This document shows, one piece after another, positions 34,108-43,460 of a stretch of DNA of 57,233 nucleotides. A program made the position numbers and the translations under genes. The notes beneath the pieces were generated by a model, which ran no database searches, had not been told where the DNA came from, and was given only the letters and a program-made list of their open reading frames with translations. How positions within the stretch are numbered: position 1 is the stretch's first letter; the number at the start of each line of letters is the position of its first letter. This DNA is from SZAS-103 sp038216155 (lineage in GTDB: Bacteria > Pseudomonadota > Gammaproteobacteria > Xanthomonadales > Xanthomonadaceae), in NCBI GenBank assembly GCA_038216155.1, contig JBBQQH010000017.1, forward strand, positions 1 to 57,233. Reading direction: 5' to 3'.

Positions 34108-34638
34108 ATGAACTCGACTCCGTTTTTCCATGTCGATCTCGCGACGATCCTCAATCTCGTTTCCACAGTGGCGATCGTTGGCGCGCTGATCTTCACCGCG
34201 TTACAGGTACGCCAGGGCAATCGTTCGCAGCGCGACCAAGCGGCGTTCGAAATGATAAAAACCATCCTGCGCGACACCTTGACCCAGTCCTTGGAGTTGC
34301 TCGGAGAACTGCCCGCTAACGCCAAACTTGCCGACGTCGAGAAGTCGGGTGCGGCGACAAAACGTGCGCTTCTCGAATTCGGCGTTGGACTGGAAGCGAT
34401 CGGCTACATGGCGTTTCGGCGCATGGTGCCGCTGAACATGGTCGACGAAGTCATCGGCGGCATGTCGCTGATGTACTGGTCGCGCGCGAAAGCCTGGGCC
34501 GAAAGCGAACGCGTGCATACGGACAATCCGAGATTCTTCGAATGGTGCGAATGGCTGTCGGAACGCATCGGAGACCGGCGGCGCACGCGGCGCGGACACG
34601 TCCCCGCTCACACGGAACACGCGCTCTGGCACGAATAG
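34108..34638 (+). CDS. hypothetical membrane-anchored protein
   Basis: A 176-residue protein with one membrane segment near the N-terminus (about 10-30, LATILNLVSTVAIVGALIFTAL), followed by a soluble helical domain (QVRQGNRSQRDQAAFEMIKTIL). The layout resembles DUF4760-type proteins; no function is known to me. A strong GAGAGGA ribosome site precedes the ATG at 34108. It ends 3 bases from a convergent gene. Confidence 0.7.
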   Translation: MNSTPFFHVDLATILNLVSTVAIVGALIFTALQVRQGNRSQRDQAAFEMIKTILRDTLTQSLELLGELPANAKLADVEKSGAATKRALLEFGVGLEAIGYMAFRRMVPLNMVDEVIGGMSLMYWSRAKAWAESERVHTDNPRFFEWCEWLSERIGDRRRTRRGHVPAHTEHALWHE

Positions 34639-34641
34639 CGA

Positions 34642-35301
34642 TTACTTGAGCCGCAATGAATCTTCATCGAACAACGGCGTGTCCTGGCCGGCGCGCACGA
34701 ACAGTACCTTCGCAACTCCACTAGACGGTTGCGCTTCCCAATACTGGATGCCATCGGGCGCGTAACCCCAATCACCGCAGGGCGGATCGGGCACGTCATC
34801 GGGATCAGCTTTGGCCTTGAGCGCCTTGGCGAGTGCTGCGTTCGGCAAAAAGGTGTAACGCTTCACAGCCGCAGGTGTTTTCTTCTTGCCAGGTTCGACG
34901 TATGGCGACAGCACGCATTGCGCAGCAAGCTTCTTGTCGGCGCGATCTGCAAACAATCGACGGATACCTGCTGCCGATGATTCGCCAGGCTTGAGGTCGA
35001 GCACATCAACCAGTGGATCCGGTGCATAGCTGCTGTCGGACCAGCGCTGGGCGAGAGATCCATTTGCCGCAACAAAGTCGATCTTGCGCGATCCGAGATC
35101 GCAGCGCTGCACCCACGCCTGCAGCGGCAGCGAGGCGTCAGAGAACTTCTCCCATGTGCAGCCGCTTTCTGCGGCACGCGATGGCTTTGTCGCTTGTTCG
35201 GCTGCAGTGACAGTCGGACCTGCCGCGGACAATAACGGCAGCGCGACCAGCGCAAGCCCGAGCGAGCCGCAGGACACATGCAGTTTGCGAACATCAGTCA
35301 T
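34642..35301 (-). CDS. secreted protein of unknown function
   Basis: A 219-residue protein with a signal peptide (about 1-30, LGLALVALPLLSAAGP) and a mature part of mixed composition. Three or four cysteines (SGCTWEKF, QRCDLG, AAQCVLS, PPCGDWGY) may form disulfides in the periplasm. I do not recognise the family. A textbook AAGGAG ribosome site lies six bases before the ATG. It follows the SIMPL-domain gene by 29 bases on the same strand. Confidence 0.75.
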   Translation of the reverse strand: MTDVRKLHVSCGSLGLALVALPLLSAAGPTVTAAEQATKPSRAAESGCTWEKFSDASLPLQAWVQRCDLGSRKIDFVAANGSLAQRWSDSSYAPDPLVDVLDLKPGESSAAGIRRLFADRADKKLAAQCVLSPYVEPGKKKTPAAVKRYTFLPNAALAKALKAKADPDDVPDPPCGDWGYAPDGIQYWEAQPSSGVAKVLFVRAGQDTPLFDEDSLRLK

Positions 35302-35330
35302 CGAAAACTCCTTGGAACTCTCGCTGCAGT

Positions 35331-36053
35331 CTACTGACCCAGTTCGAACACCACGTTGACGTCGACACCCAGCGTATTTTCGCCGGCGGCGATCGGCGTA
35401 GATGCGGGCGCCGAGCTATCGTAGGCTTTCGCCGTCATCATTATGGGGCGCGGCTGTCCCATGTCACTGCCTTCGGAAATGCTGACGATGCGGCGTACTT
35501 TGAGCCCAGTCGCCGTCGCATACAGATCGGCGCGTGCACGTGCTTGTTTGATCGCTTCCGTGCGCGCCTCATCCATCGCAGCCTCGGGTTTGTCGACGCT
35601 GAAGGTTGGACCGTTGATCTGGTTCGCGCCTTGTTTGACGAGCGCATCCACAACATCGCCAGTCTTGGTCAGATCGCGCAAGCGCACATTGACTGTATTG
35701 CTGGCCTGGTAGCCGGTGATGTGGGGTTGATTGTCGCGGTAGTCGTATTGTGGTTGCAGGCTGAGGCTGGCGGTCTGGATGTCACGATCGGCGACGCCAG
35801 CCTGCTTTAGCGCGGCGACCACGGCTGTCATTCGCTGAGCATTCGCGCGTAGCGCCGCGTTGGCATCGAGGTTCTGAATGACGACGCCAGCGGAAATTTC
35901 AGCGACGTCCGGTGCGCGGTGCGTTTCGCCGTGCGCACTGAGCTGTAACAGTGTGCCGTTGCCCGGCAACATCAGTGGTGCGCTCTGAGAAAAAGCAGCC
36001 GGTGCAAAGAGCAATGCGATAGGGGTGAGCAGGGCAAGGCGGACGCGGGACAT
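35331..36053 (-). CDS. SIMPL-domain (DUF541) secreted protein
   Basis: A 240-residue protein with a signal peptide (MSRVRLALLTPIALLFAPAA) and the SIMPL/DUF541 pattern: LLQLSAHGETHRAPDVAEIS, VVAALKQAGVADRDIQT, and KQARARADLYATATGLKV. Members include BP26 of Brucella and mammalian IRAK1BP1-like proteins. BP26 forms ring-shaped periplasmic assemblies; the function is unsettled. I chose the ATG at 36053, with GGAG upstream, because it gives a clean signal peptide. The frame extends 17 codons further. Confidence 0.88.
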   Translation of the reverse strand: MSRVRLALLTPIALLFAPAAFSQSAPLMLPGNGTLLQLSAHGETHRAPDVAEISAGVVIQNLDANAALRANAQRMTAVVAALKQAGVADRDIQTASLSLQPQYDYRDNQPHITGYQASNTVNVRLRDLTKTGDVVDALVKQGANQINGPTFSVDKPEAAMDEARTEAIKQARARADLYATATGLKVRRIVSISEGSDMGQPRPIMMTAKAYDSSAPASTPIAAGENTLGVDVNVVFELGQ

Positions 36054-36140
36054 GGCGGAACTCCGTTGGCAGGTGGGCACACGATACCCGAGCCGCTTGA
36101 ACATTCAATGAGCGTTGAAGTTTTGGTTTAACCCCATTGG

Positions 36141-37193
36141 CTACCTGCGGAATACCCGATACCGCAGCGGCTTGATCTTCAACGCTTCGCCTGTCATCGG
36201 CAGCGGGAAGTTGGCATCGCCGGCCAGGTCCATCTCCAGCAAACGTGGCTGCTGTGGAAGATCCAGAACGAGGTGCCGGCGCGCGCCAATCGTGCGCTGC
36301 GATCGAACCCGCACCTCGAGCCCGTCGTCGGCGCAACCGAGATCATTGGGTCGCGCGAATAGTTGCGCCTCACCATCGGCCACATCGGCACATGCAAACT
36401 CCACATGGCTGCCGTGGGCGCGGAACACGCCGTCGCGCACCTGACCATCGAGCGCACTGGCACGGCCAAGAAATTCGAATACGAATGCGTTGGCCGGTTT
36501 TGCATACACGTCATCTGGGGTGCCGTCCTGTTCGATCGCGCCATCGCGCAGCACCACGACTCGATCGGCCAGTTCCAGCGCCTCGTCCTGGTCATGGGTA
36601 ACAAGCACGGTGGCGCAACCGGTCTCGTCATGGATACGCCGCAACCAGCGACGCAATTCGATCCGGACTGGTGAATCCAGCGCGCCGAATGGTTCGTCCA
36701 GCAACAATAAGCGCGGCTCGGTTGCGAGTGCGCGGGCCAGAGCGACGCGTTGCTGCTGACCGCCCGAGAGTTGCCCGGGCAGCCGATCGTGAAGCGTTGA
36801 AATTTGCATGTGTTCAAGCAAATCATCTACGCGACGACGCAGATCTGCGGAACCGGGGCGCTCGCGTCGTGGTCGTATGCGCAATCCAAAGGCGACGTTC
36901 TCGAATACCGACAGATGTGGAAACAACGTGTATTGCTGAAACACCAATCCGACCCTGCGCTCGCGCAGCGTCATGGTGATGGCATCGCGCCCATCGAACA
37001 GCACGCGTCCGGCATCCGGCGTTTCAAGGCCCGCGAGCGTGCGCAGCACCGTCGTCTTGCCGGCGCCCGACGGTCCCAGCAGCGCTACCAACTCGCCCGA
37101 AGCGATGTGCATGTCCACCCCGCGCAAGGCGTGGCAACCGAGCGTTCCGCGCGGATCGTAGTGCTTGTGCAGAGCTTCGATGCCGATATCCAT
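36141..37193 (-). CDS. orphan CysA-like ABC transporter ATPase
   Basis: A 350-residue ATP-binding protein closest in character to sulfate/thiosulfate CysA. Walker A is GPSGAGKT at 40-47, the Q-loop is VFQQYTLFPHLSVFENVAFG, the ABC signature LSGGQQQR, Walker B LLLLDEPFGALD, and the switch VTHDQDEALE. A C-terminal TOBE-like domain follows. No permease or binding protein is encoded nearby, so its partner and substrate are unknown. It is transcribed away from maf, with 44 bases between starts. Confidence 0.85.
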   Translation of the reverse strand: MDIGIEALHKHYDPRGTLGCHALRGVDMHIASGELVALLGPSGAGKTTVLRTLAGLETPDAGRVLFDGRDAITMTLRERRVGLVFQQYTLFPHLSVFENVAFGLRIRPRRERPGSADLRRRVDDLLEHMQISTLHDRLPGQLSGGQQQRVALARALATEPRLLLLDEPFGALDSPVRIELRRWLRRIHDETGCATVLVTHDQDEALELADRVVVLRDGAIEQDGTPDDVYAKPANAFVFEFLGRASALDGQVRDGVFRAHGSHVEFACADVADGEAQLFARPNDLGCADDGLEVRVRSQRTIGARRHLVLDLPQQPRLLEMDLAGDANFPLPMTGEALKIKPLRYRVFRR

Positions 37194-37237
37194 CCGCTTT
37201 CATGCTGCCGCCTGCGTCGGGCGGTTATCCTTGGTCG

Positions 37238-37816
37238 ATGCTCTATCTTGCCTCGCAATCACCACGCCGTCGCGCACTGCTGCAGCAGTTGGGCATCGAT
37301 CCGCGCATGCTCGACGTCGACGTGCCTGAACAGCAATTGCCGGGCGAGCCTGCGCGAGACTACGTCAGTCGGGTTGCGCGCGAGAAGGCGGGTGCAGGCT
37401 TGCTGCAAGTAATGGCGATTGCCGACGTCCTGGTGCTGGGGGCCGACACCGAAGTGGTGCTCGATATCGATGCAAATGCGCAAGTTCTCGGCAAACCAGC
37501 CGATGCCGATGCGGCACGCGCGATGCTGCGCGCATTGTCCGGTCGCACCCATGCGGTCATTTCTGCCGTGTGGGTAATAAGCGCCGCGCGCGAGACGCAT
37601 GCACTGAGCATGTCGGAAGTCACGTTCGCTGCATTGGACGTCGTCACCATCGATGACTACATCGCCTGCGAAGAATGGCGCGGCAAGGCTGGCGGCTATG
37701 CGATTCAGGGTCGTGGCGCGGCGCTGATCGAACGACTCACAGGTAGCTATTCGGGAGTGATGGGCCTGCCGTTGTTTGAAACGGCGCGGTTGCTGCGGGA
37801 GTTTGGGCTCCAATGA
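37238..37816 (+). CDS. maf: Maf-family nucleotide pyrophosphatase (YhdE type)
   Basis: A 192-residue Maf protein (dTTP/UTP pyrophosphatase). The N-terminus LYLASQSPRRRALLQQLG is diagnostic, with GADTEVVLD, LGKPADAD, LSGRTHAVI and GYAIQGRGA. YhdE-type members sit upstream of rng in many Gammaproteobacteria, as here. ATG 37238 starts at the conserved motif; an upstream ATG at 37202 would add 12 residues. The stop overlaps the rng ATG (ATGA). Confidence 0.93.
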   Translation: MLYLASQSPRRRALLQQLGIDPRMLDVDVPEQQLPGEPARDYVSRVAREKAGAGLLQVMAIADVLVLGADTEVVLDIDANAQVLGKPADADAARAMLRALSGRTHAVISAVWVISAARETHALSMSEVTFAALDVVTIDDYIACEEWRGKAGGYAIQGRGAALIERLTGSYSGVMGLPLFETARLLREFGLQ

Positions 37817-39285
37817 GCGAAATCCTGATCAACATGACCCCGCGTGAGACCCGTATCGCGGTGGTCGAGAACGGCATGTTGCAGGAAGTACAAATCGAGC
37901 GCGCGACGCGGCGTGGGTATGTCGGCAACATTTACAAGGGTCGGGTGCAGCGGGTGATGCCCGGCATGCAGGCGGCGTTTGTCGAACTCGGATTGGGCCG
38001 TGCGGCGTTTTTGCATGCGTCCGACGTGATGCGACCGATGCACGATGCGAGCGACGCAGACTCCGCGAATGCGCTTCCGGTGCCGACGATCAACGAGCTG
38101 GTGCATGAAGGTCAGCAGATTGTGGTGCAGGTGGTAAAGGATCCGATCGGCAGCAAGGGCGCGCGATTGACCACACAACTGAGCATTCCCTCGCGCTACC
38201 TGGTGTTGTTGCCGTATTCGAAGGTGCTTGGCGTGTCATCACGAATCGAGAACGAGGATGAGCGGGCGCGGCTGAAGTCGATCATGGCCGAGGTGGTTGG
38301 CGAATCGTCACTGGGCTACATCGTGCGCACCAACGCCGAGGGCGTTTCGCGCGAGGCGCTTGCCGAGGATGTTGATTACCTGCGCCGCGCGTGGGAATCG
38401 ATCGGGCAGGCGATCGTGGCGACGCCGGTTGGCGCACGCGTCTACGAAGACTTGCCGCTCCCGCAGCGCGCCATGCGCGATCGCATGCACGAGATGATTG
38501 AAAAAGTGCGGGTGGATTCGCGTGAGGCGGCTGAACACGTGCAGCAATTTGTCGGTCAGTTCATGCCGGATTTAGTTAAGCGTATCGAGCACTACGTCGG
38601 CGAGCGACCAATCTTCGAGCTGTACGGCATCGAGGACGAGATCGCGCGAGCATTGCTCAAACAGGTGCCGCTGAAATCGGGCGGTTATCTGGTGATCGAC
38701 CAGACCGAGGCGATGACTACGGTCGACGTGAACACCGGATCCTTCCTCGGGCAGCGCAACCTGGAGGAAACCGTCTACCGCACCAACCTGGAAGCCGCGC
38801 AGTCGGTCGCGCGTCAGCTTCGGCTGCGTAATCTGGGCGGCATCATCATCATCGACTTTATCGACATGACCGATGGCGATCACCGACGACAGGTATTGCG
38901 CACGTTGGAAAAAGCGCTCGCTGGCGATCACGCGCGCACCACCGTGCACGAGTTCTCGCCGCTCGGGCTGGTCGAGATGACTCGCAAGCGCACCACCGAA
39001 TCGCTGGAGCGGCAATTGTGCGAGCCATGCCCCACATGTTCCGGACGCGGCAGCCTGCGCACCGCCGAGACGATGGTGTATCAGATATTTCGCGAGATCA
39101 CCCGCGCGGTGCGCCAGTTCGAAGCCAGCAATCTGCTGGTGATAGCTGCGCCCTCGGTGGTGACGCGAGTGATCGAAGAGGAATCCGCGGCGCTGGCCGA
39201 ACTCGAGCAATTCCTCGGCAAGCGCATCCGCTTTCAGGCCGACGAACAATGCATGCAAGAACAATATGACGTGGTGGCGTTGTGA
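37813..39285 (+). CDS. rng: ribonuclease G
   Basis: A 490-residue endoribonuclease (E. coli RNase G 489) that matures the 16S rRNA 5' end and degrades mRNAs. The N-terminal S1 domain (YVGNIYKGRVQRVMPGMQAAF) is followed by the catalytic RNase E/G core. The magnesium-binding aspartates are in TVDVNTGSF and IIIDFIDM, and the zinc-link cysteines in CEPCPTCSGRG. It overlaps maf by four bases. An 82-base gap with a stem-loop separates it from yhdP. Confidence 0.97.
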   Translation: MSEILINMTPRETRIAVVENGMLQEVQIERATRRGYVGNIYKGRVQRVMPGMQAAFVELGLGRAAFLHASDVMRPMHDASDADSANALPVPTINELVHEGQQIVVQVVKDPIGSKGARLTTQLSIPSRYLVLLPYSKVLGVSSRIENEDERARLKSIMAEVVGESSLGYIVRTNAEGVSREALAEDVDYLRRAWESIGQAIVATPVGARVYEDLPLPQRAMRDRMHEMIEKVRVDSREAAEHVQQFVGQFMPDLVKRIEHYVGERPIFELYGIEDEIARALLKQVPLKSGGYLVIDQTEAMTTVDVNTGSFLGQRNLEETVYRTNLEAAQSVARQLRLRNLGGIIIIDFIDMTDGDHRRQVLRTLEKALAGDHARTTVHEFSPLGLVEMTRKRTTESLERQLCEPCPTCSGRGSLRTAETMVYQIFREITRAVRQFEASNLLVIAAPSVVTRVIEEESAALAELEQFLGKRIRFQADEQCMQEQYDVVAL

Positions 39286-39297
39286 GCGGCGCAGGCT

Positions 39298-39345
39298 GAT
39301 GGCGGGCGCGACACTCTCTTCGAGTGTGTACTGGCACGCGCCATC
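39298..39345. other. stem-loop between rng and yhdP
   Basis: An outer 7-bp stem GATGGCG/CGCCATC (39298-39304 with 39339-39345) encloses a perfect 6-bp hairpin ACACTC/GAGTGT. There is no T-run, so it is not a standard terminator. It could be an mRNA processing or stability site; this is inference. Confidence 0.4.
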
Positions 39346-39367
39346 ACTGCACGCGGAAAGCTGAGCC

Positions 39368-42300
39368 ATGCCAACGCTCATCCGGCGCGGCATGCGGCAC
39401 GTCCGACGTGGCGCGTTTTACATCGTTACAGGATGCTTGATTTTACTCGCGCTCGCGGTCGCGTTTGCCAATCTGGCGTTGCCGATGGTGGCCAGCCACC
39501 CGGATCGAATTGCGAGCTGGTTGAGCCAGCGTGCTGGCCAACCCATCGCGTTTGATCGCGCCGAGGCGCACTGGACGCCTCGTGGCCCACTGTTCACGCT
39601 GCACGGATTGCGCATCGGCCAAGGCAGACAGTTGCTGCAGGTCGATGACGCGCAATTACTGGTGGCGATGTATTCGGGTTGGTTGCCCGACCATCCATTG
39701 ACCGAACTGCGCCTGCACGGACTGGAGCTGACGCTGGAACGCCGCTCCGATGGCAGTTGGCATTTTCTTGGCTTGGCCGGCCCACACCAGCGACCCGATC
39801 AGGATCCGTTGTCGAGCTTGGAAGGTCTGGGCGAATTACAGGTTAGCGACGCGCGGCTGGCGGTGCACGCGCCGGGCATCGGCGTCGATTTTCTGGCCCC
39901 GCGCGTCGATGTGCGGCTGCGTGTGAGCGAGGATCGCCTGCAGGCCGGCTTGCAGGTGTACCCCGAACGTGGGCCACCACTCCAGGCGATTGCCGACATC
40001 GATCGCGACAGCAAGAACGGTCGGCTGTGGATCGGTGGTGATGCCTTGCAACTGAATGCGTGGTCGTCGTTGTTGTCCAAAGGCGGCATCGCAATCGACC
40101 GCGGCTCTGGCCGGCTCGGGGTATGGATCGATCTGCAGGCGCGACGTATCACATCGGTGCGCCTCGAGGCGCAACTGCACGATGTGCGTTTGCGCAGTTT
40201 GCATCCGATCGTTTTGCAGACGCAGGGTTTGCCGTCACCAACCCTTACGCCGCAATCGGCAATCGTGTCGATGCCGATGTTGCGCGCTGCGCCTGCGCCA
40301 TCGCCTGTCGGCGCATTGGCGTCGGTTGCAACCGACGATGGCAGCGTTTCTGTGGATGAAGTGCACGCCGGTTTGCGTTGGCGGGCGATTCCCGGCGGTT
40401 GGCAACTCTTGGTACCAATGCTGCAACTGACGTCGGGGGCACGCAGCGACCAACTCGATGGATTGGCGCTGCAAGTCGGTCCGCGCCTGAGTTTGTCGCT
40501 GACCAATGCGCGCATCGGCGTGCTGACATCGCTGGCGTCGTTGTCGACGGTACTGCCTGACGGCTTGCGGCGTTGGTTGTTGCAGGCCACACCGCATGCG
40601 CAGATCGTTGCCATGCAGGTCGATGGCGCGCGTGACGGTGCGCTGCGCGGGTCGGCCACGTTGAACTCGTTGGGGTTTGAGCCGGTGGGTGGATCGCCCG
40701 CCCTGGACGGGTTGGCAGGCATGCTGCGGTTCGATCGCGATGGCCTGCTGTTCGATCTGGACTCGTCGACTTCCACGCTGAATTGGCCAGCAGAATTCGA
40801 AGCGAGCGTGCCGCTGCAGTTGCACGGTTCGCTGGCGGCATGGCGGGAAGGCGCGGGTTGGACGCTGGGCGGCTCCGATTTGCGCTTGCACAACGACGAG
40901 ATAGATCTGCGCGCTGCGCTGTCGCTGCAGTTCGCAGGCGATGGCAGCAAGCCGCGACTAGACTTGGCCGCCAACCTGGGTCATGCCGATCTGCGCAATG
41001 CGCATCATTACTGGCTGCGGCACAACATGTCGGCAGCGTCGGTGAAGTGGCTCGACGCCGGACTGGTCAAGGGCGACCTGGTGAACGCGCAGGTGCTGGT
41101 GGGCGGCGACCTGGACGATTGGCCGTTTCTGCAGCATCAAGGCTTGTTCGAGGGTGTCGCGTTGCTCGACGATGCGACGGTGAAGTTTTTGCCCGATTGG
41201 CCGCCCGCCGAACATCTACGCGGCCGCGCCAGCTTCATCAACGATGGCATGCGCTTTGCCGGCAGCGCCAGCATCGCCGGCATCGCGGTGCCGGTAGTTC
41301 GCCAGGAGATTCCGCATTTTCCCGAGCCGATGCTCAGCGTCGAAGCGAATGCGAATTCCACCGGCTCGCAATTGCTGGCGTTGCTTCGTGCGAGCCCGCT
41401 GCAAAAGCAGTTTGCAGATACCTTCAATGCGCTGACGATCGACGGTCCGGCGCGCACGCATTTCGCCTTGGTGCAGCCGTTGCGCCCGGGCATGCCGGGT
41501 CACAGCCTGCTGGCCACGGTGGACCTGGACCACGCCAAACTTGCTGATTCGCGCTGGAACCTGCGCTTCACCGACGCCACTGGCCAAGTGCGCGTCGATC
41601 AGGACGGATTGTCGGTGCATGCAATGCAGGTGGAGGTGGATGGCGATCCGGCCCAACTCGATTTGGGGATCGGGCAGGCCAGTGGTGATGTGGCGACAGC
41701 GGTGAACGCGACCCTTAACGGTAATTTCTTGGCTGCCAACCTGATCGCTCGCGTGCCTTCACTGAACTGGCTCAAGCCCTTGTTGGTCGGGCGCAGTGGG
41801 TGGACAGTGAATGTGCGCGTGCCCAAGGCCGTGGCGCGTTCGTTGTCCACGGCGTCGGCGCCTGCCGTGCTCAGGTTGCGTTCGGATTTGCGCGGTACTC
41901 GACTGGAGCTGCCAGTGCCGCTGGACAAGCCCGCAGAGCAGGCGTTGCCGATGACGGTGGAAGTGCCATTGCCGACCAGCGCTGGCGAGATCCGCATCCA
42001 ACTGGGCGATCTGCTGCATGTGCGTGGTCGCGTGAGCGATACGCAACCGTTTCACGGCGTGCTCGCGTTCGGCGGCGAATCGACAGCCACGCTGCCGGCG
42101 CAGGGCATCGTGATCTCGGGCCGTGCGCGGGCAATCGCGGTTGGCGACTGGATCGCTTACGTCGGCGGCGGCGAAGGCGCCGGTAGCGCGCTCAATTCAA
42201 TCGACGTGCAAACCGCTAGCCTGGATTTGCTGAACACTTCGCTCGGCGTCGCTCGGGTGCGCATGCTCAAGCAGGCGGCCAGCACCAGTTTTCTTGTGGA

Positions 42301-43351
42301 CGGCCCGAACATTGCTGGCAGCGTGCAGATTCCAAACCAGATCGCGCAGGGCATCAAGGGCAATTTCGCGCGGCTGTACTGGCCGCGTTCGCCCGATGTC
42401 ACGACCCGAGTCGCGCTCGCCGCAACGACCACGGTCATCCCTTCAGCAAATGAAGTCGCCGCAATCACGAACAACACCAGTGATGCCAACGCGACCAATC
42501 CCGCCAACGTGCCACCGCTGCATTTGGAAATCGCCGAATTGCGCTACGGCGACGCACGTCTGGGCCGTACCGTGCTGGACACTCAGCCGTCGCCGCAAGG
42601 CATGCACATTCGTCAGTTCCAGACGCAGTCGCCGGCACAAACGATCAATGCCAGCGGCGACTGGACTGGGCGCGGTCGCAGTGCGCGCACCTCGCTGGCA
42701 ATCCTGTTCAGCGCCGACAGCCTGGGCGACATGCTCGATGCGCTGGGGTTCGAAGGAGTGGTCGCTGGCGGCAAGACCCGCGCCAAGCTGGTGGCGTCGT
42801 GGTCTGGTGCGCCGGCAGCGTTTGCTTTGGCGCGGCTCGACGGTCAACTCGAAGTTGATGTCGGCAAAGGGCGGTTGCTGGAAGTCAAACCCGGCGCCGG
42901 TCGAATTCTCGGACTGGTCAGCCTGGCCGCGATTCCGCGTCGGCTGGGGTTGGATTTTCGCGATTTTTTCGACAAAGGTTTCAGCTTCGATACGATCGCA
43001 GGACATTTCGCGTTTGGCGATGGCAAGGCTCGAACCGCCGATCTGAAAATCAAGGGACCGGCGGCCGAGATCAAGATCACGGGAAGTGCCGATCTGATCG
43101 CGCAAACCTACGATCAGGTGATCGAAGTCACTCCGCGCACCAGCGGTGTAATCACCGCCGTGGGCGCGATTGCCGGCGGGCCGGTTGGCGCGGCGATCGG
43201 CGCGGCGGCGCAGGCACTGCTGAAAAAACCCTTAGGACAGCTCACCCGCAAGCGCTACCACGTCACCGGGCCGTGGAAGAATCCCGACGTGCAGCCGGTG
43301 TCGGCAGGCAAGTACGAACCATCAAGCGAGACCGCCAGCAAGACCCACTGA
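39368..43351 (+). CDS. yhdP: AsmA-like envelope protein YhdP
   Basis: A 1327-residue protein (E. coli 1266) with one N-terminal membrane anchor (about 16-38) and a very long periplasmic beta-rich region typical of the DUF3971/AsmA-like family. The C-terminus has the AsmA-like motifs (GRILGLVSLAAIPRRL, DFRDFFDKGFSFDTI, IEVTPR). In E. coli YhdP with TamB and YdbH moves phospholipids to the outer membrane. The rng-yhdP-tldD order is conserved. Several stretches are Leu/Asp-rich as expected for repeated strand pairs. No internal stop or shift. Confidence 0.93.
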   Translation: MPTLIRRGMRHVRRGAFYIVTGCLILLALAVAFANLALPMVASHPDRIASWLSQRAGQPIAFDRAEAHWTPRGPLFTLHGLRIGQGRQLLQVDDAQLLVAMYSGWLPDHPLTELRLHGLELTLERRSDGSWHFLGLAGPHQRPDQDPLSSLEGLGELQVSDARLAVHAPGIGVDFLAPRVDVRLRVSEDRLQAGLQVYPERGPPLQAIADIDRDSKNGRLWIGGDALQLNAWSSLLSKGGIAIDRGSGRLGVWIDLQARRITSVRLEAQLHDVRLRSLHPIVLQTQGLPSPTLTPQSAIVSMPMLRAAPAPSPVGALASVATDDGSVSVDEVHAGLRWRAIPGGWQLLVPMLQLTSGARSDQLDGLALQVGPRLSLSLTNARIGVLTSLASLSTVLPDGLRRWLLQATPHAQIVAMQVDGARDGALRGSATLNSLGFEPVGGSPALDGLAGMLRFDRDGLLFDLDSSTSTLNWPAEFEASVPLQLHGSLAAWREGAGWTLGGSDLRLHNDEIDLRAALSLQFAGDGSKPRLDLAANLGHADLRNAHHYWLRHNMSAASVKWLDAGLVKGDLVNAQVLVGGDLDDWPFLQHQGLFEGVALLDDATVKFLPDWPPAEHLRGRASFINDGMRFAGSASIAGIAVPVVRQEIPHFPEPMLSVEANANSTGSQLLALLRASPLQKQFADTFNALTIDGPARTHFALVQPLRPGMPGHSLLATVDLDHAKLADSRWNLRFTDATGQVRVDQDGLSVHAMQVEVDGDPAQLDLGIGQASGDVATAVNATLNGNFLAANLIARVPSLNWLKPLLVGRSGWTVNVRVPKAVARSLSTASAPAVLRLRSDLRGTRLELPVPLDKPAEQALPMTVEVPLPTSAGEIRIQLGDLLHVRGRVSDTQPFHGVLAFGGESTATLPAQGIVISGRARAIAVGDWIAYVGGGEGAGSALNSIDVQTASLDLLNTSLGVARVRMLKQAASTSFLVDGPNIAGSVQIPNQIAQGIKGNFARLYWPRSPDVTTRVALAATTTVIPSANEVAAITNNTSDANATNPANVPPLHLEIAELRYGDARLGRTVLDTQPSPQGMHIRQFQTQSPAQTINASGDWTGRGRSARTSLAILFSADSLGDMLDALGFEGVVAGGKTRAKLVASWSGAPAAFALARLDGQLEVDVGKGRLLEVKPGAGRILGLVSLAAIPRRLGLDFRDFFDKGFSFDTIAGHFAFGDGKARTADLKIKGPAAEIKITGSADLIAQTYDQVIEVTPRTSGVITAVGAIAGGPVGAAIGAAAQALLKKPLGQLTRKRYHVTGPWKNPDVQPVSAGKYEPSSETASKTH

Positions 43352-43460
43352 TTGCGAGCGGCTAAACTGCCGGCATGCGCTCGTCGCGCTTCAAACTTGT
43401 CGCGGCGCCGCCAAGCCCCCATGTATAGCACTCAATCCTTTTGCTTCCCGCGACCTGCCC

